Shown here: piece after piece, positions 21,719 through 31,335 of the stretch | Position numbering within the stretch: position 1 is the first letter of the stretch | Layout of the letters: each line of letters begins with the position of its first letter | Assembly: GCA_028564925.1 (NCBI GenBank) | Contig: CM053030.1 | Coordinates: forward strand, 379,437,833-379,501,832 | DNA from: Lithobates sylvaticus | Lineage: Eukaryota; Chordata; Amphibia; Anura; Ranidae | Length of the DNA stretch: 64,000 nucleotides | Reading direction: 5' to 3' | Made by a program: the position numbers and the translations under genes | Notes under the pieces: generated by a model | Seen by the model: the letters and a program-made list of their open reading frames with translations, nothing else | The model's database searches: none | What the model was told of the DNA's origin: nothing

Positions 21719-22176
21719 TTTAACATAACAAAATGTGGAAAAAGTGAAGCGCTGTGAATACTTTCCGGATGCACTGTACATGCGCAAGCTGCAGAGCCGC
21801 TCCAAGGCACCCCAATATTTCTGCAGTCCTAACTTGTAAATTTATGAGAGCCTCCATAGTAGAAGCACATGCATTCTAATGTATAGATAGAGGGTAGGTG
21901 AGCCTGGAGGTAACCCAACCAGACTTGTCATAAGTGTGGAAAACAGCATGCAATTTGGACAGGAATCGCACCGCATTCCACTTTGAATCACATGCAATTC
22001 TTTGCAGTGCAATTTGAGACCATTCATTTTTGTATGGCCTCAAATCGCACTGCAAAGGTATCGGTACTCGGTATCAGCGAGTACTTGACCAAAAGTATCG
22101 GTACTCGTAACTTGTAAAAATTCGGTATTGGTGCAACCCTATATACTTGTTTTACCTTAATGCAGGAAATGCATTA

Positions 22177-22582
22177 GGGCTCATTTACACTTGCTTCGGC
22201 TTCAACAAGGCTTCGGACAGGCTTTGTTAAAGCTCTCTGAACGCTAGTCAAAGCTCCTGTCACTAAATAAAATGGTTAGCTTACAGGCTTGTTTACACCT
22301 GCTTTTGCTTTGGCTTCGCCTCAAAAATCATACCCCATGTAGCTTCAGTGGTGCTTCAAAGTGTCTTCAAAGCCTCCATAGAAGTCTATTCCAAAGGTCT
22401 CCTGAAGCCCCACTAAAGCCCCACGAAGCCTCACCGAAGCCCCATCGACAATCTGCAAAAGCAGGTATAAACAGGACTGTAAGCTAACCATTTTATTTAG
22501 TGACAGGAGCTTTGACTGGAATTCAGAGAGCTTTAACAACGTGTGTCTGAAGCCATATTTTGAAGCAAGTGTAAACTAGCCC
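22177..22582. mobile_element. PIF/Harbinger-like MITE with TTA duplication
   Basis: GGGCTCATTTACACTTGCTTC at the left end and GAAGCAAGTGTAAACTAGCCC at the right, flanked by TTA (22174-22176 and 22583-22585). A second long inverted pair lies inside: CCTGTCACTAAATAAAATGG and CCATTTTATTTAGTGACAGG. Without it and one TTA, the host sequence reads as the uninterrupted end of the surrounding repeat. Confidence 0.85.
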
Positions 22583-22620
22583 TTAAGGTAAAAAATGTCT
22601 AGCCGTAAGAACCACTTTAA

Positions 22621-23040
22621 CTCTGCTCCTCAAGCTCCCAACTTTATATGTACACAAAAGTTATGTTCTGTGCCTGTAAAAATAAAAAATAAAGTATCTT
22701 TGCTTACTGTACCCCTTGGACTCGTCAATATGCAGTCCAATACTGGTTGAATGACGCCCTCTGCCTTGGGCTCTAATCATGTGCTTCAAAAAAAGAAAGA
22801 CAAACCCATTGGAATCCATGCATCCAGTACCCTGCATGTAGATTGGAGGCTGGATGCATGGATTAGGGGGGCGTTGCCCCTGTGCCCCTAATGGAGCAGT
22901 CGCCACTGAGTTTGACCTACCTCAGTGTATACTCAGGAGGTCAACAACTTGCAGTGAGTTTGGTCCTAGAAGGGTACGAGAGAGGTGACAGGAACGGGCA
23001 TTTTCCTTTTTCAGCATGGAGCACAGCACAGGGTATGGCT
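22621..23040. other. Unassigned interval
   Basis: No paired ends. GGATGCATGGATTAGGGGG and the duplicated CATGCATCCAGTACC / GGCTGGATGCATGG give a small hairpin near 22815-22865. No coding frame of note. Confidence 0.3.
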
Positions 23041-23173
23041 GGGTATTGCAGAGTGCGGCTGGGTATTGCAGAGTGCGGCTGGGTATTGCAGAGTGCGGCT
23101 GGGTATTGCAGAGTGCGGCTGGGTATTGCAGAGTGCGGCTGGGTATTGCAGAGTGCGGCTGGGTATTGCAGAG
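23041..23173 (+). repeat. Minisatellite, 20-bp unit, six perfect copies plus a partial
   Basis: Unit GGGTATTGCAGAGTGCGGCT is repeated without visible change, then decays into related GGGTATGG / GATTATTGCAGAG text to about 23240. Because 20 is not a multiple of 3, all frames stay open through it, giving long spurious frames (157 residues plus, 143 minus). Confidence 0.97.
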
Positions 23174-23239
23174 CATTGGCAGGGTATGGTAGATTATTGC
23201 AGAGTATGGAGGGATGGCTGAGCATGGATGGATGGATCC

Positions 23240-23581
23240 ATGGATGTGACTGCAATTGTCACAGAGCAGCGCTGTGGACACTACAGATCCAGGCCACATC
23301 CGATCTCTCCCCTCCACTGTACCGATCGGTACACAGAGGGGAGAGAGGAACATGACACCGGTTTGTTTACAAGTGATCGCTCCGTCGTTTTGACGGAGCG
23401 ACCACGTGGTAAACGGCCACGATCAGCGGCCGTTTACCGTGATTCGTGATGCCGGCAGACGGCGATCACAGGGGGGCGCGCGAGAGCGGGATTCTGGGAG
23501 GACGTCACTGTACGCCCTCCCAGAGTTATCCAACTGCCCTGTAGCCATCATTTGGCTATGGGCCAGTTGGGAACTGGTTAA
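23240..23581 (+). repeat. GC-rich tail of a TTAACCACTT-type repeat
   Basis: GATCGCTCCGTCG with GACGGAGCGACC, then GTAAACGGCCACG with CGGCCGTTTAC, then CACTGTACGCCCTCC and GAACTGGTTAAA. This is the usual GC-rich 3' part of the 1-kb repeat class, ending in TTAA. The AT-rich part is missing. Confidence 0.6.
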
Positions 23582-24090
23582 ACTGCCTTAGTTAATAAGC
23601 CCCTTTATGTTTTATGCATCTTATTATGGATAAGCTAAAGATCAAAAACAATTCTATACAAAGTGCCTGCATGTTTTCATTTATCTTAAGAAAAAAGGCT
23701 GCCGTTTCTTTTTATTAGCTGTACAAATTGAGCACATTTTTATTTCTGTTTGCACTGTAACACAACTCCACAGGAGATGCTTGGATCTGTCTAACGCTGG
23801 AAAACGTTTGAAAATAAATTCATTGGTTTGTTGACACTATCTTGCGCTCATTTGCATTTCTGCTTTCCGTGACTGAATTTGTGCAGAGCTTGCAGAGCTC
23901 AACGTCTAAAAATTACCGTAATTTATTTTTTTTGCAGACTGTAATTTAAAATATACCTGTATTTTAAGTAGTAAAGAAAAGCTGTAAGGTTGGAGGAGGA
24001 TACTAAAAGGCCGTACTGTACAAGGTTCTTCCAGTAATGCAGGTTTAAGTGTATTTTGGGAAGGGTCAGTAGATCTCCAAAAGACTGCAT
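23582..24090. other. Single-copy-looking AT-rich interval
   Basis: No repeat signature. It has moderate complexity with several A/T-rich homeodomain-like sites (CATTTGCAT, TTAATAAG). It could be conserved noncoding DNA, but there is no direct evidence. Confidence 0.3.
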
Positions 24091-24692
24091 GGTTTAGGCC
24101 TTATGTACATTTTTTTTATTTCGCTGTGACCAGAAGTGACGTCACCCGCTGGGTGCGGCTTTTGTCCGGAGGGCACCCCTGCCTCTACCAAGATGGCCAC
24201 TGACCAGAAGTTTTTGTTCTTTAGCTTAAATGCCCGTTTTACAGGCATTTGTAAAAAAAAAAAAAAAAAAAGTCTGCCCTTTAATGTCCCTCCAAAAAAC
24301 TTGGATGTTTTTTCCAACGGAATTCCGCTCAAGCTTGTCTTGCGTACACATGGTCACATAAAAGTTCTCTGAACTTTCGAAAATTAACAACGCGGTGACG
24401 TATGGCACTACAACCAGCCGAGAAAATGAAGTTCAATGCTTCCGAGCATGCGTCGAATTGTTTCCGAGCATGCGTAGGAATTTTGCGCGTCAGAATTTGT
24501 ACAGCCGATCGGAATTTAGGTTCGGAACTTTTTCCGACCGAAAAATTGAGAACCTGCTCTCAATCTTTTGCTGGTGGGAATTCCGCCAGCAAAAGTCCGA
24601 TGGAGCATACATGCGGTCGGAATTTCCGACCAAAAGCCCTCATCAGACTTTTGCTGGCGGAATTTTCGATTGTGTGTATGGGGCATTAGTCT
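24091..24692. repeat. MITE debris including a CGTACACA-type element
   Basis: 24310-24690 starts CTTGCGTACACATGGTCAC and ends TCGATTGTGTGTATGGGGCA with TTA, the end type of the CGTACACACGGTCGGA family. CTTTTGCTGGCGGAATTTTC mirrors CTGGTGGGAATTCCGCCAGC. The preceding 24100-24290 is a CAGAAGTGACGTCACCCGC repeat with poly-A. Confidence 0.6.
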
Positions 24693-24880
24693 ACAGGGTT
24701 GATTTACTAGAACTGTAGAGTGCAAAATCTTGTGCAGCTCTGCAGAGAAACCAATCGGCTTCCAGGTTTTTTTTTTTTTGTCAAAGCTTAATTGAACAAG
24801 CTGAAGTTAGAAGCTGATTGGCTACAATGCACAACTGCACCAGATTATGCCCTCTCCAATTCTAGTAAATCAAGCCCTAT
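24693..24880. mobile_element. Foldback MITE with GGGTTGATTTACTA ends, copy 2
   Basis: GGGTTGATTTACTAGAACTG at the left and CAATTCTAGTAAATCAAGCCC at the right; central CAAAGCTTAATTGAACAAGC is as in 15752-15916. The interior is self-complementary. Confidence 0.85.
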
Positions 24881-25270
24881 GTGTTTATTCAAACATAGGC
24901 ATTTAGAGCCAGGAGCGTTTAGATGCCAAAATCTGCACGCTTCAACGATGCATTCAGTAGAGGAGCAGTTGGGCAGAAAAAATAGCCAACACATGTAAAC
25001 GTTTCTAAATGTTTCTAAACTTCATAAACGTTTAGCTCTTAAGCATGCATTCATTTCAATGGGCAGAACAAGGTAATATTCTGACCAGTGATTGAACACC
25101 CAAATGATTGACGCCACTGAATGCGTTGAAACTCAATTTAAAAATGCGTGTTTTTAACACTGCTTTTCTCCTGTCAGATGAAAAGCATTCAGAAGAGCCT
25201 AGTGTGCAGGAGGCCTTAATATGGGCACTGAGTATACTGCTACAGCAGGTTACTGCTGGTATTATCTGTT
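24881..25270. repeat. Decayed MITE-like sequence
   Basis: Blocks such as GCATTTAGAGCCAGGAGCG and AACGTTTAGCTCTTAAGC hint at symmetry, with text like the 'cattcatttcaatgggc' core of TTCACA-type MITEs. No clear ends. Confidence 0.35.
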
Positions 25271-25749
25271 TTAAAGAGGAACTGCAGTCTGCTCACATAA
25301 TTTGTAATAAAAACATCTTTGCCATTCTGAAGCTTCCCTCCAACCACTTTGCATATTATTTTATATATACTGTGAATCTGTATTTACCAAATATGCTCCC
25401 TTCACTAAGTCTGGCTGCAGCCATTTTAACTGTGGACAACTAAAGCTGCTGCCTGTTCACTTCTGGATTTACACAGACACACAGGAGGCACACCTCCAGC
25501 TCTGCAGCTCTCATTGGCCCTCTTATGACTCACCCCCCCCCTCCCTTCCTGGCAAACTCTCACAAGAGTGCGAGAGAGAGCTGTGCATGATGTCATAAGC
25601 CTAGGCTAATTACCAGACAAAAAACAGGAAGTGGGCTGTATAAGGTATTTACTGGCAGAAAAAAATGTTTTACTATCCAAAGTTAAAACAACAAGGGCAG
25701 AAGATTTAATAGATGGAAAGTTGAAAAAATTACTGAAGGTCTGCTTTAA
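25271..25749. mobile_element. TTAA-bounded element, 479 bp, inverted relative of 13062-13453
   Basis: TTAAAGAGGAACTGCAGTC at the left and TACTGAAGGTCTGCTTTAA at the right. It carries CTTCCCTCCAACCACTTTGC, GTGGGCTGTATAAGGTATTT and AACAACAAGGGCAGAAG, which are the reverse complements of blocks in 13062-13453. It is longer through a segment with CACACAGGAGGCACACC. Confidence 0.75.
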
Positions 25750-26200
25750 AAATCACAATTAAAATTTTTTGACCAAATGATACAACCCTTCAACTCTCCT
25801 CAGATTATGTGTAACCCTTCGTGTCTGTATATTGAAGTATTTAATATTTAAATTCTTACTTTACCTAGAAGGAACATAAAAAGCTACTACATCTACCTTA
25901 TTTTTTCTACATAGTTGGCCCTATGAAGCAGCTTCTGTTTGCCTCCCTGTTGGTGGCAGGCATTCTAATGTTGGCACATATAGCATAGTACTAACAGTCC
26001 TGAATTGTAAATGAGGGCCCTGAGTGCCTGCCCACAACTAGGAATGTCAAATAGAGGAGAACAGCACCTGCTGCCAGAGAAGCAAGGACTAAGGTAAGTA
26101 TAGTTGCTTTTGCTGTTTTCCTGAAGTTGAGCTTTAATTACATTCAATAAGTCTCCTAGAACATTGGGTTATCTAAGGAGACAGTACAGCAGTAAGTCAG
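25750..26200. other. Unassigned interval
   Basis: TTGGTGGCAGG, AGGGCCCTGAGTGCC and AAGGTAAGTATAG resemble frog repeat text, but no boundaries were found. No coding frame. Confidence 0.3.
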
Positions 26201-26603
26201 TAATGCCTAGTACACACGATCAGAAAATCAGATGACAAAAATCGCCTTTGGAGCAATCGTACAAAAATCTGATCAATAATACAAAGCTTTCAAGAACTGA
26301 TCATGACAGTTCATCCAACAATATATAAGGGGACATGTACAAAAATGTTTCTCGTATGATACCAGATCGTATGATTTTTGGTTTAATCAGTACAGTATTT
26401 GTTCCATAAAAAAATCGGAAGATCAAGACCACGCATGCTCGGAAATGAAAGAATACATTATAATACAACACATTACATCACTTCCCAAGTTGTATTCTGT
26501 CGTACAAGAATTTCCGTAACTTTATTTCGATATGAGACTAGCATGCAACAAAAAATGTATGATCATTTGTCCGATAATCTCATCCTGTGTGTATAAGGCA
26601 TAA
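26201..26603. mobile_element. MITE with TGCCTAGTACACACGATCAG ends
   Basis: Flanked by TAA on both sides (26201-26203, 26601-26603). Ends TGCCTAGTACACACGATCAG and CTGTGTGTATAAGGCA are imperfect inverted repeats. It is a diverged member of the CGTACACACGGTCGGA group. Confidence 0.7.
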
Positions 26604-27215
26604 CGTGTGTAAACATCAGTTTGAGCTATGGAGCTCTGTAAACGGACCTTTTACAGCAACATTTTAATATGCAATATTGCCTATCCCATAACATTTAAAA
26701 AAAAAAAAAAAAAAAAAAAAATATATTATATTATTTTATTTTATTTTTTTTTAATATAAGAAAAATACTGTACGAGAGACAGGCTAAACTAGTATTGTAA
26801 CAAGTGAAGGTGAGGCATTGGACTAAAACCATCGGTAGATCTATCAGATTGTGATAAGGTACAGGCTCAACTGGTATTCGCAAACCATGCATGAGACAGT
26901 GACACCCAGGGACAGACCATTCAGGTTTGCTCCAGACTTTTATTCAGCAAGGTAGCAAGCAAAAACAGTTTTCAGTGCAGTAAAGCTATGTACCACAAGT
27001 TCATAGTATAAAACATCTGCTCGACTGAGCTACTAACTAAACTCAGGTTAGTTATACGAACACTGTGCTTGCTTAATGAGTTTACAAAAACAAACATGCA
27101 GCAGGGTTTTTTTTGTGTCTTGTCAGCACTTAGCCTTTTCGTCCAGCAGTAGGCTCCAACAGCAGAGAGATCAATAGAGAAACCCCAGAGAATGGGCCAG
27201 CTCATATACAGTATA
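26604..27215. other. Unassigned interval with A/T tract
   Basis: 26698-26755 is a poly-A run followed by TATTTTATTTTA text. The rest includes CAGGTTTGCTCCAGACTTTT. No ends or domains. Confidence 0.3.
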
Positions 27216-27708
27216 TTAAAGTGTTACTAAACCCAAAACAGTAAAATTATTCTGTATATGCAGTAAAGTATGCTTGTTATACTCACTGTGGAACCTAAGG
27301 GGTTAATCCTCTGCATTGTGTAAAAAAGCTATTTGATCTTGTATGCACAGATCCTCCTCTTCTTCCACTGACTCCAAAAGAGGTCTGCATAAGGAGTCAG
27401 GCTGCACATGCTTAGTTTGGTGTGTATTGCTAGAGTTTTTTTTTTTCCTGGGAGAGTGCATGTGATCAGCACAGGGTCAATCAGCACTGTCCAGACAGAG
27501 GATCAGGAGTCCTGCAGCCTAATAGGACAATTGTGGGAAAATGAAAACTCATCCTACAAGCTTTAACCAGGCACTGATAAAAGTCACAAGACTGCTCTAA
27601 CTGCTGATGAGAAAAGGTATTTAGCAGTTAATATTTACTAAAATGATTGCATTTCTGTGTACGATCAGATACAGCGAATGCAGGGTCCTGGGTTTAGTAA
27701 CGCTTTAA
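27216..27708. mobile_element. TTAA-bounded element, 493 bp
   Basis: TTAAAGTGTTACTAAACCC at the left and GGGTTTAGTAACGCTTTAA at the right, inverted repeats with one mismatch over 19 bp. The interior has CCTCCTCTTCTTCCACTGAC and a T-run. No coding frame. Confidence 0.88.
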
Positions 27709-28789
27709 GGCTTGTGGATGGCTCAGATGAATAACAAGGTCTAGCTACCAAGTGAGATGTGGACCTAAGCATAGAGGCTATATCCCACCCAAAGTTCTAC
27801 AAAGCCTAGAGGCTCTGATCCTCTTCTGAGAAAACAATTTTTTTTATCTTTGCATCAGCTTAAAACTCCGAAGCCCCTCACCATACTTTTGTGAGAAACC
27901 TAGATGACCCATACAGACTGTCCACAATCTTGCCTGCCAGTGCCTTACAGTATATATAAAGAAAATATGTGGCGTCACTAGAGGGGGGCAGAGGGGGCCC
28001 TGACCCCCCCCCAACATTATACTGTGCCCCACCATGTGCCCCCCCAATTAAAACACCTTTTTGTTTCTATATGTAGCGGGTGCCCCACATCTTGCTCAAG
28101 TCGCCGCCGAGTTAACACAGGCTCTCCTGAGAGGCAGAGCATCCCTGCGGGGAATTTCTCCCCCCTCCCTCTGCTCGCTGACACTGTGCATAATGCAAGA
28201 GCTGCTCGCATAGCCACGGCTGCCCAATCTGCTTCCTCTCCCTGCATCCTCATTGGCAGGGAGGAGAGCGACTTGAGGAAGGACTCCACCAGCAATGGGG
28301 GGGGGGGGCGACTTTAGGGCAAGCCTCCCATTTATCTCAGTGAACGTGAAAAAACAGACTGATTTTTCCTGTCTGTAGGACAGGAGAATCCGCCTGTAAC
28401 TGGTGGCTGCAGCTCTGTAAGAGTGTCTGTGACACTCTTACACAGCCCGGCGAACAAACCAACCCCCCCCTCGCTGGCGGTAGATCAGAGAGAAATGCAG
28501 CTCCTCCTCTCACCTCTGCTCCTCCTCCTGTCTTCCCGACCCGCCCACATTATTCCGGCGCGCAGCTGTATCTGAAGAGAGGGGATGTGTGGGCGGGAAA
28601 TATGAAAATCAGCAGCTGCAGATTCCTGGCTGTGCCAGTGATGCCTGAGCTCCCAGCCTGGACCATTGGGTGAGTGTGCACTGCAGTACACTGTAATCAA
28701 TGAACTGTCCCTATCTCCATCTCTCTCCCTTCTCTCCCCCATCTGTCTCCCTCCCCCTCCTGTTCTTCCAAGACCTTCACAAACTTAGA

Positions 28790-29100
28790 TGGTACGAATT
28801 TCTTTCCTGCAACCACCGGAAAAAAATTTGCATGATTCCCCCATTAGCACAGTCAGTGCTGATAGGGGAATCTCTTCTGCCCAGCAATTGTATTCTCCTG
28901 ACAAACAGTGATTATCACTAGCAGATATAGCAACCACTAGCGATAATTATAAGAGAATCAGGCTGGTTTTACCCAATTTGATCGATCAACTTGGTACATT
29001 CAGCCTGCCATTAATGGTTTAAATCTCAGCCAGTTTCTGCTTAACCGGCCGAGATTTAAACTGTCTATGGCTGGTCTTAGCTCTTAGGCAGCCCATACAT
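28790..29100. repeat. MITE-like block with local hairpin
   Basis: CCATTAGCACAGTCAGTGCT, GATTATCACTAGCAG and GCAACCACTAGCGATAATTA are arranged symmetrically. GGTTTAAATCTCAGCC and GGCCGAGATTTAAACT form a hairpin at 29017-29061. This matches frog MITE style with GATCGATCAA cores. Confidence 0.5.
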
Positions 29101-29356
29101 TGATCACTTTTTTCATTCAATTATTAGGTTGAATGAAAACAAAAGTTTTCCAATTCCCCCATCTACACATTCCAGGTGTATGGGGGAATCCTCCCACTGT
29201 GGACCTGCGCCAGAAATACCAGGGTTGCTGTCCTGTCCCAGCTATTGACAGCGCTGGTCTCTGTCTCCATGGCAGCAGCGCATTAGGACCCAGTGTTGAT
29301 TACTTTATGGGGCTGATGGGCTCATGCACAGGAGGATCAGCACAATTGGTTGTTAG

Positions 29357-29558
29357 AAATGGGCTTAGGCGTGTTTGAAATCCCACGTGCCCGATCCCGC
29401 CAGGATGCTGACAGCGCTAATCACAGGCAGTGAGACATTTCCCAGTCCGCAGCTGCACAGATCAGCAAATGTCTAACTGCCTGTGACTACTGGTGTGCAG
29501 TGCTGGCTTCCTGGCGGGATCGGGCATGTGGGATTTCATACACACCCGAGCCCATTTC
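29357..29558. repeat. Palindrome, ~85-bp arms
   Basis: AAATGGGCTTAGGCGTGTTT with GATCCCGCCAGGA at the left; TCCTGGCGGGATCGGGC with CACACCCGAGCCCATTT at the right. The inner pair CACAGGCAGTGAGACATTT and AAATGTCTAACTGCCTGTG brings the arms to within about 30 bp of each other. Confidence 0.85.
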
Positions 29559-29742
29559 TATTGATTGTAGACAGTGGAGCTCCCTGCAGGTTGCTTAGCA
29601 GCAGTGGAGCCTTCTCTGATATGCTGATCGGGATGCAATCCATGTAAGGTTCCTAGTCAAATCTAATGTTAAATATGATAGTGATTTTGTTGATCAAAGC
29701 CCACACCTTACAGGCATGGAGCCCACATGGCAGCTGAACATA

Positions 29743-30604
29743 CAGTTGCCTAATATATAAAGATGTCAAAATTTTATAAATGCAATATGCAGCTATAAAA
29801 CAAGTGTATGTGAAAACCTAGTTTGTTAGAAAGTCATTTGAGGGAAATCAGTAGTAGTGGCTTCCTCTGTGGTATCCTCTCATGAAATGCATTCTTGTTT
29901 AGAGTTTTACGTATCGTAGTTTCGCTAACCGGGATGTTAGCATATGCCAGAGACTTTTGTAAGTCTTTAGCTGACACTCTAGGATTCTTCCTCACCTCAT
30001 TGAGCAGTCTGCGCTGTGCTCTTGCAGTCATCTTTACAGGACGTCCACTCCTAGGGAGAGTAGCAGCAGTGCTGAACTTTATCCATTTATAGACAATTTG
30101 TCTTACTGTGGACTGATGAACAGCAAGGCTTTTGGAGATACTTTTATAACCCTTTCCAGCTTTATGCAAGTCAACAATTCTTAATCGTAGGTCTTTTGAG
30201 AGCTCTTTTGTGTGAGGCATTATTCACATCAGGCAATGCTTTTTGTGAAAAGCAAACCCAGAACTAGTGTGTGTTTTTTATAGGGCAGGCAGCTGTAACC
30301 AACACCTCTAATCTCATCTCATTGATTGGACTCCAGTTGGCTGACACCCTACTCCAATTAGCTCTTGGAGATCTCATTAGTCTAGGGGTTCACATAGTTT
30401 TTCCACCTGTACTGTGAATGTTTACACGGTGTGTTCAATAAAAACATGGTAACATTTAATTCTTTGTGTGTTATTAGTTTAAGCAGACTGTGATTGTCTA
30501 TTGTTGTGACTTAGATGAAGATCAGATCACATTTTATGACCAATTTGTGCAGAAATCCATATCATTCCAAAAGGGTTAACATACTTTTTTTTTTTTTGCA
30601 ACTG
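29743..30604 (-). mobile_element. Tc1-like element, internally deleted
   Basis: CAGTTGCCTAATAT at the left and TTTTTGCAACTG at the right are the inverted ends, with TA on the left flank. The right part has typical Tc1 subterminal text (TTTATGACCAATTTGTGCAG, GGTTCACATAGTTTTTCCAC). About 860 bp is short for a Tc1 element (1.3-1.6 kb), in line with loss of the DDE part of the gene. Confidence 0.8.
29834..30220 (-). pseudogene. Tc1-family transposase, N-terminal half
   Basis: A 128-residue frame starting [20 protein letters not shown]. It contains both helix-turn-helix halves of the paired-like DNA-binding domain: [20 protein letters not shown] and then [20 protein letters not shown], joined by a GRPVK AT-hook-like motif (residues about 60-65). 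It continues through NIPVSETTIRKTLNKNAFHE to RKPLL, where the normal protein would enter the catalytic DDE domain. Here it runs into 3'-end sequence and stops after ISLK. The catalytic domain is absent, so it could bind ends but not cut them. Whether it is expressed cannot be told. Confidence 0.88.
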
Positions 30605-31244
30605 TGTGTGTGTATATATATATATATATCTATATCTATCATGTGGTTGTACTGTTGAATCTAATAAATACCTTATTTATTAGATCTGACTGGGAGCATC
30701 ACCTGGATCATATCCCGATCAGCATGTCAACAAAGAAGGTTGTACAGCACTACTACTTCTGCTACTGCTGCTAGGTGACCAGCTGGAGGCTCAGCTCTCT
30801 ACAACCAATAGTGTCAGCCTTCCCCTGCGTGTACCCATAATGTCACCAGCACTAGGTCCTAATAGACTGGTGCCGCTGCCAAGGAGACAGCCGCCAGACC
30901 AGCACTGTCAACAGCAGGGGCAGGACAGCAAGAGGAGGCTGTGGAACCCCACAGTGGCAGAACACCAGGGCCCGGTCACAAGTGCAACCTTTGCAACCCT
31001 GGTAGTTCTCCCACTGCTTTGGACCCTTATATTTTCCTGGTGTGCTGGTGACATAACTCTTGTTTTCTGCCACCCCAGGGGCCCCAATACAGTAGGAATT
31101 GGGCTTGCTGCTAAATAAATGAAAGGGTCTTGTTGCATAACAAAGGGTTATAGATATAATTGCATTTTATAGTTGACCCCCCTACTTTTGTCCCTGTCCC
31201 CCATGTGGCCCCCCTAAATATGAAAGGTGGAGATGCCACTGACC

Positions 31245-31335
31245 GCTACTGATTTCCCTCAAATGACTTTCTAACAAACTAGGTTTTCACATAAACTTAT
31301 TTTATAGCTGCATATTGCATTTATAATTTTGCTTG
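31245..31335 (+). repeat. Second, inverted copy of the Tc1 3' end
   Basis: CTACTGATTTCCCTCAAATG onward (with CAAACTAGGTTTTCACATA and AGCTGCATATTGCATTTATA) is the reverse complement of about 29770-29858, at roughly 93% identity by eye. It is not accompanied by the rest of the element. Confidence 0.85.

Larger units (their letters stand above)
19913..21776 (+). mobile_element. Tc1/mariner element with broken transposase
   Basis: Ends flanked by TA: GAGTGCATTCGGAAAGTATT at the left and the inverted AATACTTTCCGGATGCACTG at the right. The Tc1-specific subterminal text CACAATTTGTTATGTTACAG recurs inverted. It carries the remains of one transposase gene and, near the right end, a 438-bp insertion (21280-21717). 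Confidence 0.9.
19637..22140. mobile_element. Element with GGTTGCACCAATACCG ends, interrupted by Tc1
   Basis: AGGTTGCACCAATACCGGTA at the left and ATTCGGTATTGGTGCAACCC at the right. Next to each end lie mirrored blocks (CATATAAAATGAATGGGC with CAAATTGCACTGCAAAG against GCAGTGCAATTTGAG and CATTCATTTTTGTATGG). Between them is the Tc1 copy at 19913-21776, so this element is older than the Tc1 insertion. Confidence 0.75.
18790..22620 (+). repeat. TACTTACCTG-type repeat, copy 3, carrying a stack of insertions
   Basis: The host repeat begins GCAGTTGTAAAGGC, passes TATACTTACC and CAGACTTCCGGGC to GTAAGTATATAGG, and after several insertions closes with TTTTACCTTAATGCAGG and AGGTAAAAAATG, ending ACCACTTTAA at 22620. 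Inserted elements are 19193-19601 (hAT), 19637-22140 (inverted-end element holding a Tc1 copy) and 22177-22582 (MITE). Only about 480 bp is the original repeat. Confidence 0.7.
27969..31239. mobile_element. GC-rich element with GTGGC ends, split by other elements (tentative)
   Basis: Left end GTGGCGTCACTAGAGG and right end GGTGGAGATGCCAC are imperfect inverted repeats. Both ends adjoin C/G-rich text (CCCTGACCCCC at the left, TGGCCCCCCTAAATA at the right). It contains a MITE-like block (28790-29100), a palindrome (29357-29558) and a Tc1 fragment (29743-30604). No clean target duplication was found, so the outer limits are provisional. No coding frame survives scrutiny. Confidence 0.4.

Noticed and set aside
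22882-23355. 157-residue plus and 143-residue minus frames
   Set aside because: They span the 20-bp minisatellite and the GC-rich tail of a repeat.
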